A stretch of 64,000 bases of DNA from Jannaschia pagri (GCF_019655435.1 NZ_BPFH01000004.1:310001-374000), one strand, 5' to 3'; positions 33,005 to 43,046 are shown, counted from the stretch's first letter. The notes: generated by a model not told the origin, from the letters alone. A program made the numbers and translations.

Positions 33005-34030
33005 TTAGGACAGGGCGGGACCGGTTGAGGCCCCCATGATCAATTCGCTTTCCCAGATCTCCTGAACCGGGGGTAGGGTCCGATCCGCGACCTGCTCCAA
33101 AAGGATTTCGGCGCACCGACGGCCTGCGGCGCGGACGGAGGACCGGGTGGCGGTGAAGATCGGGACATCGTCGCCGTTGCTGAGATAGCCGAGCATGTCG
33201 TCGTGGGTGACGACGGACACGTCCCGTCCCAGTGTCAGGTCCGCTTCGTGGATGGCGCGGCGGGCGCCGATGGCCATGATCAACGAAGACACCAAGAACG
33301 CCGTCGGCGGCGACGGCAGGCGCAGCATTTGACGCGCGGCGGCGTATCCATTGCGCTCGGACATTTCTCCGGCGAACTGGAACTCCGACCGAACGGTGGT
33401 CCCACGGGCCTCTAGGGCGGCGCAGTAGCCATCCCGCCGCCGCCGCGCGAAATCCATGATGAGGTGCCCATTTAGCAGACCGATCCGCTGATGCCCCAGA
33501 TCCAGAAGGAGATCGGTCGCCCGGCGAAACGCCCGGAGGTTGTCGACATCGACGAAGCTGTAAGGCGCCGCTTCGACCGGAGCCCGCCCATGGACAACGA
33601 AGGGAAGCCCCGTGTCCTGGATCAGCGCGATGCGCGCATCATTTGTGCGCGGCCCATGGACGATAATGCCATCAACACTCCCGGTGGAGGCCATTTGTCG
33701 ATAGGCCCGCACTTCGTCGCCGTCACTGACCACCGATAGAATGATGTCGTAGTTCGCCTTGGAATAAACCTCGCCCGCGCCCGCGAGAAAATCGGCGAAC
33801 ACCGGGTTCACCATCTCGTGATTAAGGGATGTGGGAATCACATGACCGATCGCCATGGCACGGCCCGTTGCCAAGGAGGCCGCCCGCCGGTTTGGCTTAT
33901 AGCCGTGCTGCCGCGCGGCCTCGGTCACTTTGCGGCGCGTCTCTTCCTTGACTTCGGGATAGCCGCCCAGAGCCCGACTGACCGTCGTTGGCGACAGTCC
34001 CAATAGCTCTGAAAATTCCCTCAGGTTCAC
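33005..34030 (-). CDS. aglR: AglR-like LacI-family transcriptional regulator
   Basis: A 341-residue LacI-type repressor. The N-terminal helix-turn-helix is VNLREFSELLGLSPTTVSRA (residues 1-20), with the hinge near RRAASLATGRA and a periplasmic-binding-like sugar domain after it. The start is GTG at 34030, giving the standard LacI N-terminus. Longer frames reach 34156 but would place an operator (34065-34078) inside the coding region. The gene order aglR // aglEFGAK matches the alpha-glucoside locus of Sinorhizobium, so the inducer is probably an alpha-glucoside or product. Two matching palindromes in the divergent region are its likely operators. Confidence 0.9.
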   Translation of the reverse strand: MNLREFSELLGLSPTTVSRALGGYPEVKEETRRKVTEAARQHGYKPNRRAASLATGRAMAIGHVIPTSLNHEMVNPVFADFLAGAGEVYSKANYDIILSVVSDGDEVRAYRQMASTGSVDGIIVHGPRTNDARIALIQDTGLPFVVHGRAPVEAAPYSFVDVDNLRAFRRATDLLLDLGHQRIGLLNGHLIMDFARRRRDGYCAALEARGTTVRSEFQFAGEMSERNGYAAARQMLRLPSPPTAFLVSSLIMAIGARRAIHEADLTLGRDVSVVTHDDMLGYLSNGDDVPIFTATRSSVRAAGRRCAEILLEQVADRTLPPVQEIWESELIMGASTGPALS

Positions 34031-34064
34031 GCGTCGTCGCTCCGTCGTTGGTGGCGCATGGCCA

Positions 34065-34078
34065 CCAAATCGGTTTGG
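34065..34078. promoter_or_regulatory. LacI-type operator in front of aglR
   Basis: CCAAATCGGTTTGG is a near-perfect palindrome with the central CG typical of LacI-family sites. It lies 35 bases before the aglR start and shares CAAA-n-CGG-TTTG with the site at 34224. Confidence 0.6.
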
Positions 34079-34185
34079 ATTTTCGACGCAGTCGCGTCGA
34101 TTCCCCTTTTGAGGTGCCCTAAACCGCGCCCAAGACGCAACAGGAAAAAGAACCATAAGGCCAAAGGACCCACGCTACGTTAGCG

Positions 34186-34214
34186 TTGACATTAGCGCAA
34201 AAGGGAAGGACATT
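34186..34214 (+). promoter_or_regulatory. Sigma-70-type promoter of aglEFGAK
   Basis: TTGACA at 34186-34191 is a perfect -35 element; a 17-base gap leads to GACATT at 34209-34214 as a weaker -10. The predicted start near 34221 falls just before the operator at 34224, an ideal place for repression. A 6-bp-arm dyad (ACGCTA/TAGCGT, 34172-34186) overlaps the -35. Confidence 0.5.
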
Positions 34215-34223
34215 CTGTCTACT

Positions 34224-34235
34224 CAAAGCGGTTTG
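34224..34235. promoter_or_regulatory. LacI-type operator in front of aglE
   Basis: CAAAGCGGTTTG matches the inner 12 bases of the aglR-side site at all but one position. The two centres are 158 bases apart, close to 15 helical turns, which would allow looping by a tetramer. Confidence 0.6.
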
Positions 34236-34313
34236 GCAAGATCGCTACTGCCTTGGGAGAGCGCCGGGAAACGGCAAAGAAGCGCGGCCGAAAGGGGTCG
34301 CTTGGGAGGATAC

Positions 34314-35669
34314 ATGAAAAATCTTGCGAGCAGCACTGCTATCGCGGTGATCCTGTCGGGGGCGGCCTATGCGGATGGCCATACCGCCGCGTTCACACCG
34401 GGCGAAGGCCCGTTTGACTGGGACAGCTACACCGCTTTTGCCGAGGCGACCGACCTGACGGGGCAGTCGGTGACCGTAACCGGGCCTTGGACCGGCGACG
34501 AAAAGGCCAAGTTCGACGTGATCATGGCCTTCTTCGCTGATGCGACCGGCGCGGAGGTGAATTACTCCGGGTCCGACAGCTTTGAGCAGGACATCGTGAT
34601 TTCTGCCCGTGCAGGGTCCGCGCCCAACCTCGCCGTGTTTCCGCAGCCTGGTTTGGCCGCGGACATGGCGAGCCAGGGCCTGTTGACGGCGCTGCCCGAG
34701 GGGACCGCCGATTGGGTCGCCGAGAATTTCGCCGCCGGGCAATCCTGGGTCGACCTGGGAACCTATGCCGGTGAGGACGGCTCCGAAGATCTGTATGGCA
34801 TGTTCTACCGCGTCGATCTGAAATCGCTCGTTTGGTACTCGCCCGCCGCGTTCGATGAGAACGGCTACGACATTCCCGAGACCATGGAAGACCTGAAGGC
34901 GCTGACCGACCAGATCGTCGCCGATGGGGGCACGCCGTGGTGCATCGGTCTGGGGTCTGGCGCTGCAACCGGCTGGCCCGCGACGGACTGGGTTGAGGAC
35001 TTGATGCTGCGCACCCAGCCGCCTGAAACCTATGACGCCTGGGTCGCCAACGAACTGCCGTTCGATGCCCCCGAGGTCATTGCCGCCATCGACGAATTCG
35101 GCGCCTTTGCCCGCAACGACGACTACGTCAACGGTGGCGCCCAGGCTGTCGCCAACACGGATTTCCGCGACAGCCCCACGGGTTTGTTCGAGATCCCGCC
35201 CGCTTGCTACATGCACCGCCAGGCGTCCTTCATCCCGGCTTTCTTCCCCGAAGGCACGGAGCAGGGTGAGGACGTGGATTTCTTCTACTTCCCAGCTTAC
35301 GCGGAAAAGGATCTCGGCTCTCCGGTGCTGGGCGCGGGCACGCTGTTTTCGATCACCAACCCCTCTGAGGGCGCAAATGCGATGATCGAATTCCTGAAGT
35401 TGCCCATCGCCCATGAGCTTTGGATGGCCCAAGGCGGCTTCCTCACGGCCCATGCAGGTGTCAACCTGGACGCGTATGAAAGTGACGCGTTGCGCGCACA
35501 GGGTGAGATCCTTGCCAATGCCACGACTTTCCGATTTGATGCGTCGGACCTGATGCCTGGCGAGATCGGCGCAGGGGCCTTCTGGACCGGCATGGTCGAT
35601 TACGTGACCGGCGCTTCGGCCGAGGACGTGGCCAAGGGTATTCAAGAGCGTTGGGACGCTCTGAACTGA
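34314..35669 (+). CDS. aglE: Alpha-glucoside ABC transporter substrate-binding protein
   Basis: A 451-residue extracellular solute-binding protein (family 1). The N-terminal signal peptide is KNLASSTAIAVILSGAAYAD, cleaved after AYA or nearby. The mature part has the maltose-binding-like two-lobe fold, with TGPWTGDEKAKFDVIM, NLAVFPQPGLAADMA and GAGTLFSITNPSEGANAMIE. The ATG at 34314 follows GGGAGGATAC. It captures alpha-glucosides such as sucrose, maltose or trehalose in the periplasm for AglFG-AglK, by homology to the Sinorhizobium agl system. A strong stem-loop after the gene (35703-35734) probably lets it be expressed above the permease genes. Confidence 0.93.
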   Translation: MKNLASSTAIAVILSGAAYADGHTAAFTPGEGPFDWDSYTAFAEATDLTGQSVTVTGPWTGDEKAKFDVIMAFFADATGAEVNYSGSDSFEQDIVISARAGSAPNLAVFPQPGLAADMASQGLLTALPEGTADWVAENFAAGQSWVDLGTYAGEDGSEDLYGMFYRVDLKSLVWYSPAAFDENGYDIPETMEDLKALTDQIVADGGTPWCIGLGSGAATGWPATDWVEDLMLRTQPPETYDAWVANELPFDAPEVIAAIDEFGAFARNDDYVNGGAQAVANTDFRDSPTGLFEIPPACYMHRQASFIPAFFPEGTEQGEDVDFFYFPAYAEKDLGSPVLGAGTLFSITNPSEGANAMIEFLKLPIAHELWMAQGGFLTAHAGVNLDAYESDALRAQGEILANATTFRFDASDLMPGEIGAGAFWTGMVDYVTGASAEDVAKGIQERWDALN

Positions 35670-35702
35670 TCCGCACCGGGTGTGCGTGAGAGCCACCCAT
35701 CA

Positions 35703-35734
35703 GACGCGCCCGGGAGGGGAGGCCCGGGCGCGTC
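35703..35734 (+). terminator. Intercistronic hairpin between aglE and aglF
   Basis: A perfect 12-bp stem: GACGCGCCCGGG (35703-35714) and CCCGGGCGCGTC (35723-35734), with an 8-base loop. No T-run follows. Such stems often protect the binding-protein mRNA and reduce read-through into permease genes. Confidence 0.7.
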
Positions 35735-35773
35735 GCCCCCCACAGTTTGAGCCATCACGAGGGAGGAACGGCT

Positions 35774-36751
35774 ATGTCCCCGCTCCTACAGGGCATCTTG
35801 ACGGTCATTATCGGCGTCGGTGGATGTATCGGGTACTTCTGGGCGTCCAACTTGGTCCTCGACCGGGTGATCTTTCCGGCCAAAGGACAGGACGCCGGGC
35901 GCAACATTAACCGCGCCAACGCGGTCAGACCTTGGCTGTTTCTGTTGCCCGCCTTGGCGGCGCTCGGCCTCTATCTTGTCTATCCCGTTTTCGGCAGCTT
36001 TTACCGGTCGCTCTTCAACCGGTCCGGGGATGAGTTCGTCGCCCTGGGCAACTACGGCGCCCTCTTCGCCGATAGCGAGTTTCGCACGGCGCTGTTCAAC
36101 AACTTCCTTTGGGTCCTGTTCGTACCCGCCGCCGCGACCTTCCTAGGCTTGCTGGTTGCGCAACTGACCGACCGCTTGTCCTGGGGGAATATCGCCAAAT
36201 CGCTGATCTTCATGCCCATGGCGATCAGCTTTGTGGGCGCGTCGCTCATCTGGAAGTTCGTCTATGCCGTGGACCCCGAGATTGGGATCATAAACGCGAT
36301 CCGAGACACACTCGGTTTGTCCGCCCTTGATCCGCTCCAAGTGGGGTTCTGGAATAACTTCTTCCTGATGGTCATCCTGATCTGGATCCAAACGGGCTTT
36401 GCCATGGTGATCCTGTCGGCGGCCCTGCGCGGCATCCCGGAGGAAACCATTGAGGCCGCGATCATCGATGGCGCCAACCCCGTGCAGATTTTCTTCAAGA
36501 TCAAGGTGCCGCAGATCATGGGGACCATCGTCGTGGTTTGGACCACCATCACGATCCTCGTGCTGAAGGTCTTCGATATCGTCTACACCATGACGGGCGG
36601 CAACTTCGGCACGCAGATCCTGCCCAGCTACATGATGGAATACATGTTCCGCGATGACGGGCGCGCCACGGCAGTGGCCTTTGTCATTATGCTGATCGTC
36701 CTGCCCGTGATGGTCTGGAATATCGCCCAAGCCCGAAAGGAGATGCGCTGA
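35774..36751 (+). CDS. aglF: Alpha-glucoside ABC transporter permease AglF
   Basis: A 325-residue permease (MalF-type). It has an N-terminal membrane segment, an extra segment PWLFLLPALAALGLYLVYPV and about five more. The EAA loop that contacts the ATPase is EETIEAAIIDGANPVQIFFK. GGGAGGAACGGCT precedes the ATG at 35774. Its stop overlaps the aglG start (TGATG). Confidence 0.93.
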   Translation: MSPLLQGILTVIIGVGGCIGYFWASNLVLDRVIFPAKGQDAGRNINRANAVRPWLFLLPALAALGLYLVYPVFGSFYRSLFNRSGDEFVALGNYGALFADSEFRTALFNNFLWVLFVPAAATFLGLLVAQLTDRLSWGNIAKSLIFMPMAISFVGASLIWKFVYAVDPEIGIINAIRDTLGLSALDPLQVGFWNNFFLMVILIWIQTGFAMVILSAALRGIPEETIEAAIIDGANPVQIFFKIKVPQIMGTIVVVWTTITILVLKVFDIVYTMTGGNFGTQILPSYMMEYMFRDDGRATAVAFVIMLIVLPVMVWNIAQARKEMR

Positions 36752-37893
36752 TGTCTGTGTCAGATGACGGTATCGCGGGCGCCAAAAGCTCGCTGTCACT
36801 CGTCACGAACCTCTCTGTGATCTTCCTGGTGGTTCTGTGGTTGATCCCGACAGTAGGCCTGCTCGTCAGTTCGTTTCGTGACCGGGATGCGATCAGCTCC
36901 TCGGGTTGGTGGAACGCGCCCTTTGCGACGGAACAGAATTTTGCGGCAGGCGCCGAAGGGGAATTCACTCAGACGCCCGATGGTTGGGTAATCGAAGGCA
37001 ACGTGTTCGGCGAAGACGGCTCCGGCACGGTTACGGCTTTTGGTGGGCGCCGGGCGGAGCCCACGGCGTTCCAGCCCGGTACCACCGGAGAATTGGTCCG
37101 CGGTCGCACCCTGACGATGGAGGCGAACGGCGATTATCGCTATGTCGATCCGGGCGAGGACGCGCCTCGCCGGAACCCGACCCTCTACTTCGGGACGCAG
37201 GTGCCGCCCAGCTTCTCAACCGACAACTATGAGACGATCCTGTTTTCCAACGGGATGGACGTGGCCTTTATCAACACGCTGACGGTGACCATCCCAGCGA
37301 CGATCATTCCGATCCTGATCGCGGCCTTCGCGGCCTATGCCCTGGCCTGGATGGATTTCCCGTTCCGAGGGACGATCATCGCGGTCATTGTGGGCCTGCT
37401 GGTCGTGCCCTTGCAGCTGGCGCTCGTCCCCATGCTGACGTTCCACAACGACATTGGGATCGGGCAGAGCTTTTACGGGATATGGTTCGCCCATACGGGC
37501 TTTGGCCTGCCGCTCGCCATCTACCTGTTGCGAAACTACATGGTTGGCCTGCCGCGCGATATTATCGAAAGCGCGAAGGTCGACGGGGCTACGGATTTCC
37601 AGGTCTTCACCAAGATCGTCCTGCCGCTCAGTTTTCCGGCACTTGCCTCTTTCGCGATCTTCCAATTCCTTTGGACGTGGAACGATCTGCTGGTGGCGAA
37701 AGTCTTCCTTCCCTCCAACTCCGACTCTTGGGTCATGACGGTCAAGATTGCCGACGACCTGTTGGGGTCACGGGGAGGCGACTGGGGCATCTTGGCGGCG
37801 GCGGCCTTTGTGTCTATCGCCGTGCCCTTGATCGTCTTCTTCACAATGCAACGCTACTTGGTGCGCGGTCTGCTGGCCGGCTCCGTGAAATAG
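36751..37893 (+). CDS. aglG: Alpha-glucoside ABC transporter permease AglG
   Basis: A 380-residue MalG-type permease. The first membrane segment is at about residues 18-41. A long periplasmic insertion of about 120 residues (about 42-165) precedes the five remaining segments; this extension is typical of AglG and unlike plain MalG proteins. The EAA loop reads DIIESAKVDGATDFQVFTKI. It begins in a TGATG overlap with aglF, and aglA starts nine bases after its stop. Confidence 0.93.
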   Translation: MSVSDDGIAGAKSSLSLVTNLSVIFLVVLWLIPTVGLLVSSFRDRDAISSSGWWNAPFATEQNFAAGAEGEFTQTPDGWVIEGNVFGEDGSGTVTAFGGRRAEPTAFQPGTTGELVRGRTLTMEANGDYRYVDPGEDAPRRNPTLYFGTQVPPSFSTDNYETILFSNGMDVAFINTLTVTIPATIIPILIAAFAAYALAWMDFPFRGTIIAVIVGLLVVPLQLALVPMLTFHNDIGIGQSFYGIWFAHTGFGLPLAIYLLRNYMVGLPRDIIESAKVDGATDFQVFTKIVLPLSFPALASFAIFQFLWTWNDLLVAKVFLPSNSDSWVMTVKIADDLLGSRGGDWGILAAAAFVSIAVPLIVFFTMQRYLVRGLLAGSVK

Positions 37894-37902
37894 GAAAACC
37901 GC

Positions 37903-39555
37903 ATGACTGCGACTGCCATGCAATTGTCGCCCGATACCGATCTCGATTGGTGGAAGGGCGGCATCATCTATCAGATCTATCCGCGTTCCTTCCAGGACAC
38001 GACCGGCGACGGCATCGGGGACCTGAACGGGATCACACAGCGGCTGCCCTATGTGGCGTCGCTGGGTGTGGATGCGATCTGGATTTCGCCGTTCTTTACC
38101 TCGCCCATGAAGGACTTCGGCTACGACGTCTGCGATTATCGCGACGTTGATCCGATGTTCGGCACGCTCGAGGATTTCGACCGCCTGATCGCCACGGCCC
38201 ACCGTCTGGGCCTGCGCGTCATGATTGACCTGGTTCTGTCGCACACCTCAGACGCACACCCCTGGTTTCAGGAAAGCCGCAGCGACCGTTCCAACCCCAA
38301 GGCGGATTGGTACGTCTGGGCGGACCCGAAGCCCGACGGCACGCCGCCCAATAACTGGCTGTCGATCTTCGGAGGGCAGGGCTGGCACTGGGATGCGCGG
38401 CGGTTGCAGTATTACCTGCACAACTTCCTGTCGTCCCAGCCGGACCTGAATTTCCACAACCCGGACGTCCAAGACGCGCTGCTGGATGTGACGCGGTTCT
38501 GGCTCGATCGTGGCGTTGACGGCTTCCGCCTAGACACGATCAACTTTTACTTCGCCGATAAGGAGTTGCGCGACAACCCGGCCCTGCCGCCGGAAAAGCG
38601 CAACGCCACGATCGCGCCTGCGGTGAACCCCTATAACCACCAGGAACACCTCTATTCCAAGAACCAGCCAGAGAACTTGGATTTCCTGAAACGCTTCCGC
38701 GACCTGCTCGACGAATACCCTGGAACGGCGGCGGTCGGCGAAGTGGGCGACGCGCAGCTTGGGATGCAGTTGCTGGGGGAATACACCCGCGACGGGCAGG
38801 GCGTTCAAATGTGTTATGCCTTTGAGTTCCTCGCCGGTGATCTTTTGACCGCGCCGCGCGTGGTCGAGGTCTTTGACAAGTTGGAGACGGCTGCGCCCGA
38901 TGGCTGGGCGTGCTGGGCGCTGTCCAACCATGACGTCACGCGGCACGTCACCCGGTGGAACTTGGACGAACAGGGCGCGCGCTGTTACGCGACGCTGCTG
39001 CAATGCCTGCGCGGGTCTGTCTGCCTGTATCAGGGCGAAGAGCTCGGCCTGAACGAAGCGCGCGTCGCCTACGAGGACCTGCAAGACCCCTATGGTATCG
39101 AGTTCTGGCCCGAGTACGTGGGCCGTGACGGATGTCGGACGCCCATGGTCTGGGAGGCGAGCAATCAGAACGGTGGCTTCTCGGAGGAGAAACCCTGGCT
39201 GCCCGTCGCCCATGAGCACTTGGGCAATGCCGTAGCTTTGCAAGAGGAGCGGGAGGATGCGCTGCTGCACCACTACCGCCGTGTCATTGCGATGCGGGCC
39301 AGCGAACCGGCCCTGCGCCAAGGCGAGCAGAGCCAGATGAAGGCCGACGGGGATCTGCTCCATTTCGTGCGCAGCGACGGCACAACGCGCTGGTTCTGCG
39401 CCTTCAACCTGGGCGGCGATGCGGCCAGCGTTCATCCGCCCGAAGGGGATTGGACCTTTGTGGAGGGGATCGGCGGCACCGATCCTGGCCGCGCAACCGG
39501 GGCAGGGGGGATGCGCCTGGGACCCTGGCAATACACGCTGTTGAAAAGCGCCTGA
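37903..39555 (+). CDS. aglA: Alpha-glucosidase, glycoside hydrolase family 13
   Basis: A 550-residue cytoplasmic GH13 enzyme that splits imported alpha-glucosides. [20 protein letters not shown] is the typical start; [19 protein letters not shown]-like [19 protein letters not shown] with the nucleophile Asp211, AVGEVGD with the acid Glu280 and [11 protein letters not shown] with the third acid are all present. It has no signal peptide. It sits within the transporter operon as in Sinorhizobium. Product glucose would go to the glk gene on the divergent arm. Confidence 0.95.
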   Translation: MTATAMQLSPDTDLDWWKGGIIYQIYPRSFQDTTGDGIGDLNGITQRLPYVASLGVDAIWISPFFTSPMKDFGYDVCDYRDVDPMFGTLEDFDRLIATAHRLGLRVMIDLVLSHTSDAHPWFQESRSDRSNPKADWYVWADPKPDGTPPNNWLSIFGGQGWHWDARRLQYYLHNFLSSQPDLNFHNPDVQDALLDVTRFWLDRGVDGFRLDTINFYFADKELRDNPALPPEKRNATIAPAVNPYNHQEHLYSKNQPENLDFLKRFRDLLDEYPGTAAVGEVGDAQLGMQLLGEYTRDGQGVQMCYAFEFLAGDLLTAPRVVEVFDKLETAAPDGWACWALSNHDVTRHVTRWNLDEQGARCYATLLQCLRGSVCLYQGEELGLNEARVAYEDLQDPYGIEFWPEYVGRDGCRTPMVWEASNQNGGFSEEKPWLPVAHEHLGNAVALQEEREDALLHHYRRVIAMRASEPALRQGEQSQMKADGDLLHFVRSDGTTRWFCAFNLGGDAASVHPPEGDWTFVEGIGGTDPGRATGAGGMRLGPWQYTLLKSA

Positions 39556-39607
39556 CGACGTGTCGGGGCCCCTTCAGGCCCCGGCCAAAATACGGGAGGG
39601 AGAGACC

Positions 39608-40726
39608 GTGGCGAACCTGAAACTTACCGATGTGGCCAAGGTCTATGGCGGCCAGGTCGAGGTCCTCAAGGACATCAATCTGGACATCCAACAGGGCGAG
39701 TTGATCGTCTTTGTCGGACCCTCCGGCTGCGGCAAGTCGACGTTGCTGCGCATGATCGCAGGCCTGGAAAAGATCTCGGGCGGGACCCTCGAAATTGACG
39801 GCCAAGTCGTCAACGATGTCCCCCCGTCCGAGCGGGGGATCGCCATGGTCTTCCAGTCCTACGCGCTCTACCCCCATATGACAGTGCGCGAGAACATGCA
39901 GTTCGCGCTCAAGATCGCCAAGAAAAGCCAGGCCGAGATCGATGCGGCCGTCTCCCACGCTGCGGAAAAGCTCCAGCTAACGGAATACCTGGACCGCTTG
40001 CCCAAAGCCCTGTCGGGCGGTCAGCGCCAACGGGTGGCGATTGGCCGGTCCATCGTGCGCGACCCCAAGGTCTATCTTTTCGATGAGCCGCTCTCGAACC
40101 TCGACGCAGCCCTCCGGGTCGCCACCCGCATCGAAATCGCTCAACTCAAGGAGCAGATGCCCGAGAGCACGATGATTTATGTGACCCACGACCAGGTGGA
40201 GGCCATGACCCTGGCCAGCCGCATTGTCGTTCTGGACGCGCTCAAGGACAACGGTCACAAGTATTCCATCGCCCAGGTCGGCACGCCCCTGGAGCTCTAC
40301 GAGACGCCCAACAGCGAGTTCGTCGCACGGTTCATCGGTTCGCCCGCCATGAACCTGTTGCCCGGCGAGATCGTCGCGACCGGCGAGACCACGACTGTCA
40401 AAACCGACGCGGGGGGCGGAACCTTCGTCTCGGCCATTCCGTCCAAGGCCGACGACATGGGCGCCAAGGTCAACATTGGGATTCGCCCCGAGGATGCGGT
40501 GGAAACCGAGGGACCGGATTACGCTTTCGCGGGCCAGGTTGAGGTCGAAGAGCGGTTGGGCGAGGTCACGCTGCTTTATTTCAAGCGGGTCACCCCCGAG
40601 GCCGACCCGGTCATCGCCAAACTGCCAGGCATTCACCCCAACCATCGCGGCCAGCGCATTCAACTGACGGCGGATCCGTCGAAGGTGCATATATTCCGGA
40701 ACGGAATGTCTCTGCTTTACCGCTGA
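39608..40726 (+). CDS. aglK: Alpha-glucoside ABC transporter ATP-binding protein AglK
   Basis: A 372-residue MalK/UgpC-type ATPase: Walker [11 protein letters not shown]-loop FQSYALYPH, signature [18 protein letters not shown], Walker [13 protein letters not shown] and H-loop YVTHDQ. The C-terminal regulatory domain (about 245-372) is of the TOBE/MalK type. The start is GTG at 39608 with GGGAGGGAGAGACC before it. An upstream in-frame GTG at 39560 lies next to the aglA stop and is not favoured. It energises AglFG. Confidence 0.93.
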   Translation: MANLKLTDVAKVYGGQVEVLKDINLDIQQGELIVFVGPSGCGKSTLLRMIAGLEKISGGTLEIDGQVVNDVPPSERGIAMVFQSYALYPHMTVRENMQFALKIAKKSQAEIDAAVSHAAEKLQLTEYLDRLPKALSGGQRQRVAIGRSIVRDPKVYLFDEPLSNLDAALRVATRIEIAQLKEQMPESTMIYVTHDQVEAMTLASRIVVLDALKDNGHKYSIAQVGTPLELYETPNSEFVARFIGSPAMNLLPGEIVATGETTTVKTDAGGGTFVSAIPSKADDMGAKVNIGIRPEDAVETEGPDYAFAGQVEVEERLGEVTLLYFKRVTPEADPVIAKLPGIHPNHRGQRIQLTADPSKVHIFRNGMSLLYR

Positions 40727-40791
40727 CGGGTCACGGTTTCGCCGGAATGGGAGGGTCTCATAACGCCTAGGTCTATGTGAGGTTGCGTGTG

Positions 40792-42414
40792 ATGAACCCC
40801 TTCAAAGGTAAAAGCCTCGGTGAAATCCACTACACCTTGTTGTGCGCCGTTGGCGTTGTCTATGCCTTTCAAAGCGCGCAGTGGGCGTGGAACATCGTAA
40901 AACGGCTCGGGTACCTCGACGATCCCGTTGGAGCGGCGATACCGCTTGCGATGCTGGCTCTGTCCTGCCTGCTTCCTCTCACTCTTGCTATGCGTCCGCT
41001 TATGCCACAGGCCATCCTTGCGCCATCTCGCTGGTTGCATCTTCCTGTGGTGATCGGCGCAGTTCTCTTATTCGGTGCGTCGGGCGAGTTCCTCGTCGTT
41101 CGCCAAGGCGTAATGGCCGGGCTACCGGTCGAGGCGTTCCAACCGCGGACGCCACCGTTCTTAGCAATCATGGGGATAGCATCGACGGTCGGCACCGTTG
41201 TCACAGCAATTCGCCTGATCCGCTCAGGAGGGGCGGGTGGTATCACGGCCGTCACCTCAGATACGGCCCCCCAGCCACGCGCGACGGGCGCCACATCCAC
41301 GACATTGGAGAAGACGCATCTCATCTGCCTGCGCTTGGCTGGCGTGGCAATTTTTGGCGCTACGATCTACGGCGCAGCAACACAGCCCAACGCGTTGATG
41401 TTCCAGGTCGTTTCCGCTGTCTTGGGCCTCGGGGCCGCAGTCGTATGCCTGTCACCGCGCTGGACTCCTCAGGTTTTGGCACGCCCGCATCGGTGGTACC
41501 ATTTCTTTGTTTGGACTTTTCTAAGTAGCCTTTTGCTCTTCTGCGCGCTGCTGCCCTACGTGTTTGGCGTCTATGGCTCGATCATCAGCGACGCCGCTGT
41601 CGCGTCCGAAGGGGGTCTTTCTACAGCACCTGGCGAAATTGCCGCGCTGACGAGGGCGGCCCTGACGACTGGCTCCGGGTTGTTGGCCTACGTTGCTGTA
41701 TCCGTGCCGCTGACCCTAGCTTGGATCACGATGATCGCACTGCTATTCCAAAAGCCTACGATGGTGACGCAGCCTGCCAAGTTGCAGCCCCATACCGACC
41801 CGCGCCATGTCGAAACCCCGCCGGAGGAACGCAAGCCCGATATGTCCAAGGGCAAACTGCCGGAGCCCAAGCTGCCCTCCATCGGCGCGGCCATGAAGCT
41901 CTATATCGCGGCGGATTGGATTGTGATGCGGCTGCTCGGGGCGGGTCTGCTCTGGACGGGCTACGTCCTTTGGCAGTTGATCGAGGCGGAACGGTGGTCC
42001 CGTGTCGCTGCGCTCAGCTATGGGCAGAACCCGATGCATGCGCTCTATGCATATGCTGGGATCGGCGCGCTTATGGCGACGCCCTTCTTGCTACCGCGCT
42101 TCATCACGGCACCCCGTCATGTGGCCGGAGGGCTTTTGAAAGCAATGCTTCTGGTTGGTTCCGCGCTCGTCCTGCTGCCGATGCTGCATGTGGCCATCGA
42201 GCTCTACACGCCCGATCTCTACTGGGCGACGCTCCACGCGACGGTGCCAAGCGTCTTTAAGGGCGTGGCGGCTGTGGCGGTGACCTCGGCGCTGTTGATC
42301 AGCTTCTTCCGCCAGTTGGGATCGACGCCAAAGGTGGACTATAGCGGGAAGCCCGTGATGATCCTCTCCGGTCAACAGCTCAAAGATCTGAGGGACGCGC
42401 GCGCCAACCGCTGA
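40792..42414 (+). CDS. Polytopic membrane protein of unknown function
   Basis: A 540-residue integral membrane protein I do not recognise. About eight hydrophobic segments lie in the first 320 residues and four more after residue 370, separated by a hydrophilic, proline- and lysine-rich linker (about 325-375, PHTDPRHVETPPEERKPDMS). The N-terminus is cytoplasmic and basic (NPFKGKS). No transporter signature or catalytic motif is evident. It starts 66 bases after aglK on the same strand, so read-through from the agl operon is possible, but it is not part of known agl clusters. GAGG lies nine bases before the ATG at 40792. Confidence 0.7.
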   Translation: MNPFKGKSLGEIHYTLLCAVGVVYAFQSAQWAWNIVKRLGYLDDPVGAAIPLAMLALSCLLPLTLAMRPLMPQAILAPSRWLHLPVVIGAVLLFGASGEFLVVRQGVMAGLPVEAFQPRTPPFLAIMGIASTVGTVVTAIRLIRSGGAGGITAVTSDTAPQPRATGATSTTLEKTHLICLRLAGVAIFGATIYGAATQPNALMFQVVSAVLGLGAAVVCLSPRWTPQVLARPHRWYHFFVWTFLSSLLLFCALLPYVFGVYGSIISDAAVASEGGLSTAPGEIAALTRAALTTGSGLLAYVAVSVPLTLAWITMIALLFQKPTMVTQPAKLQPHTDPRHVETPPEERKPDMSKGKLPEPKLPSIGAAMKLYIAADWIVMRLLGAGLLWTGYVLWQLIEAERWSRVAALSYGQNPMHALYAYAGIGALMATPFLLPRFITAPRHVAGGLLKAMLLVGSALVLLPMLHVAIELYTPDLYWATLHATVPSVFKGVAAVAVTSALLISFFRQLGSTPKVDYSGKPVMILSGQQLKDLRDARANR

Positions 42415-42436
42415 AGATGTAGATGATGGCGCTGAC

Positions 42437-42976
42437 CTACGCCTCGGGGAACCGGACCTTGCCGATGTAGGGCAGGTTTCGGTTCCTCTGGGCGTAGTCG
42501 ATCCCATAACCCACGACAAATTCATCGGGGATCTCAAACCCGGTCCAAGTGGCCTTGATGTCGACCTCTCGCCGACTGGGCTTGTCCAACAGCGCGATCG
42601 TCTCCAGCCGCTCTGGTTCTCGCGATTGGAGCAGGGCCAGGACGTGGTGCAGGGTAAACCCCGTGTCGACGATATCCTCCACGACCAAGACATCGCGGCC
42701 ACCGATTTCACCGCGTAAATCCTTGAGAATGCGCACTTCACGGCTGCTTTCCATGGCGTCGCCATAGCTGCTGGCTTCGAGGAAATCGACCTCAACGGGC
42801 AAGTCCAATTCCCGCACGAGGTCGGCAATAAAGACAAACGACCCGCGCAGAAGGCCCACGACGACCAGCTTGTCGGTGCCCGCGAACCGCGCCTCGATGT
42901 CGCGGGCCAAAGCTTCGATCCGGGCTGCGATGGCCTTGGCACTGATCATTTGGTCGATCACATAGGCTGCGGCCAT
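42437..42976 (-). CDS. hpt: Hypoxanthine phosphoribosyltransferase
   Basis: A 179-residue purine salvage enzyme. The PRPP-binding motif is [18 protein letters not shown], with [20 protein letters not shown] before it and [14 protein letters not shown] in the flexible loop. It converts hypoxanthine or guanine plus PRPP to the nucleotide. ATG at 42976 with GGGGGAG upstream is chosen; an in-frame ATG at 42949 is a less supported alternative. It is divergent from the COQ10-like gene. Confidence 0.93.
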   Translation of the reverse strand: MAAAYVIDQMISAKAIAARIEALARDIEARFAGTDKLVVVGLLRGSFVFIADLVRELDLPVEVDFLEASSYGDAMESSREVRILKDLRGEIGGRDVLVVEDIVDTGFTLHHVLALLQSREPERLETIALLDKPSRREVDIKATWTGFEIPDEFVVGYGIDYAQRNRNLPYIGKVRFPEA

Positions 42977-43046
42977 TTTGACTCCCCCGGACCCTTGCGT
43001 CATCTGGGGCGTTACCACGAAGACCGTAGACCACCAAGGGGCCGCC

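Noticed and set aside
34245-35696. Long antisense frames opposite aglE (34245-35696), ntrY (50090-51454), ccmI (12304-13590) and glk/bglA (30658-32313)
   Set aside because: They mirror the codon pattern of strong genes on the other strand in GC-rich DNA and have no domain content.
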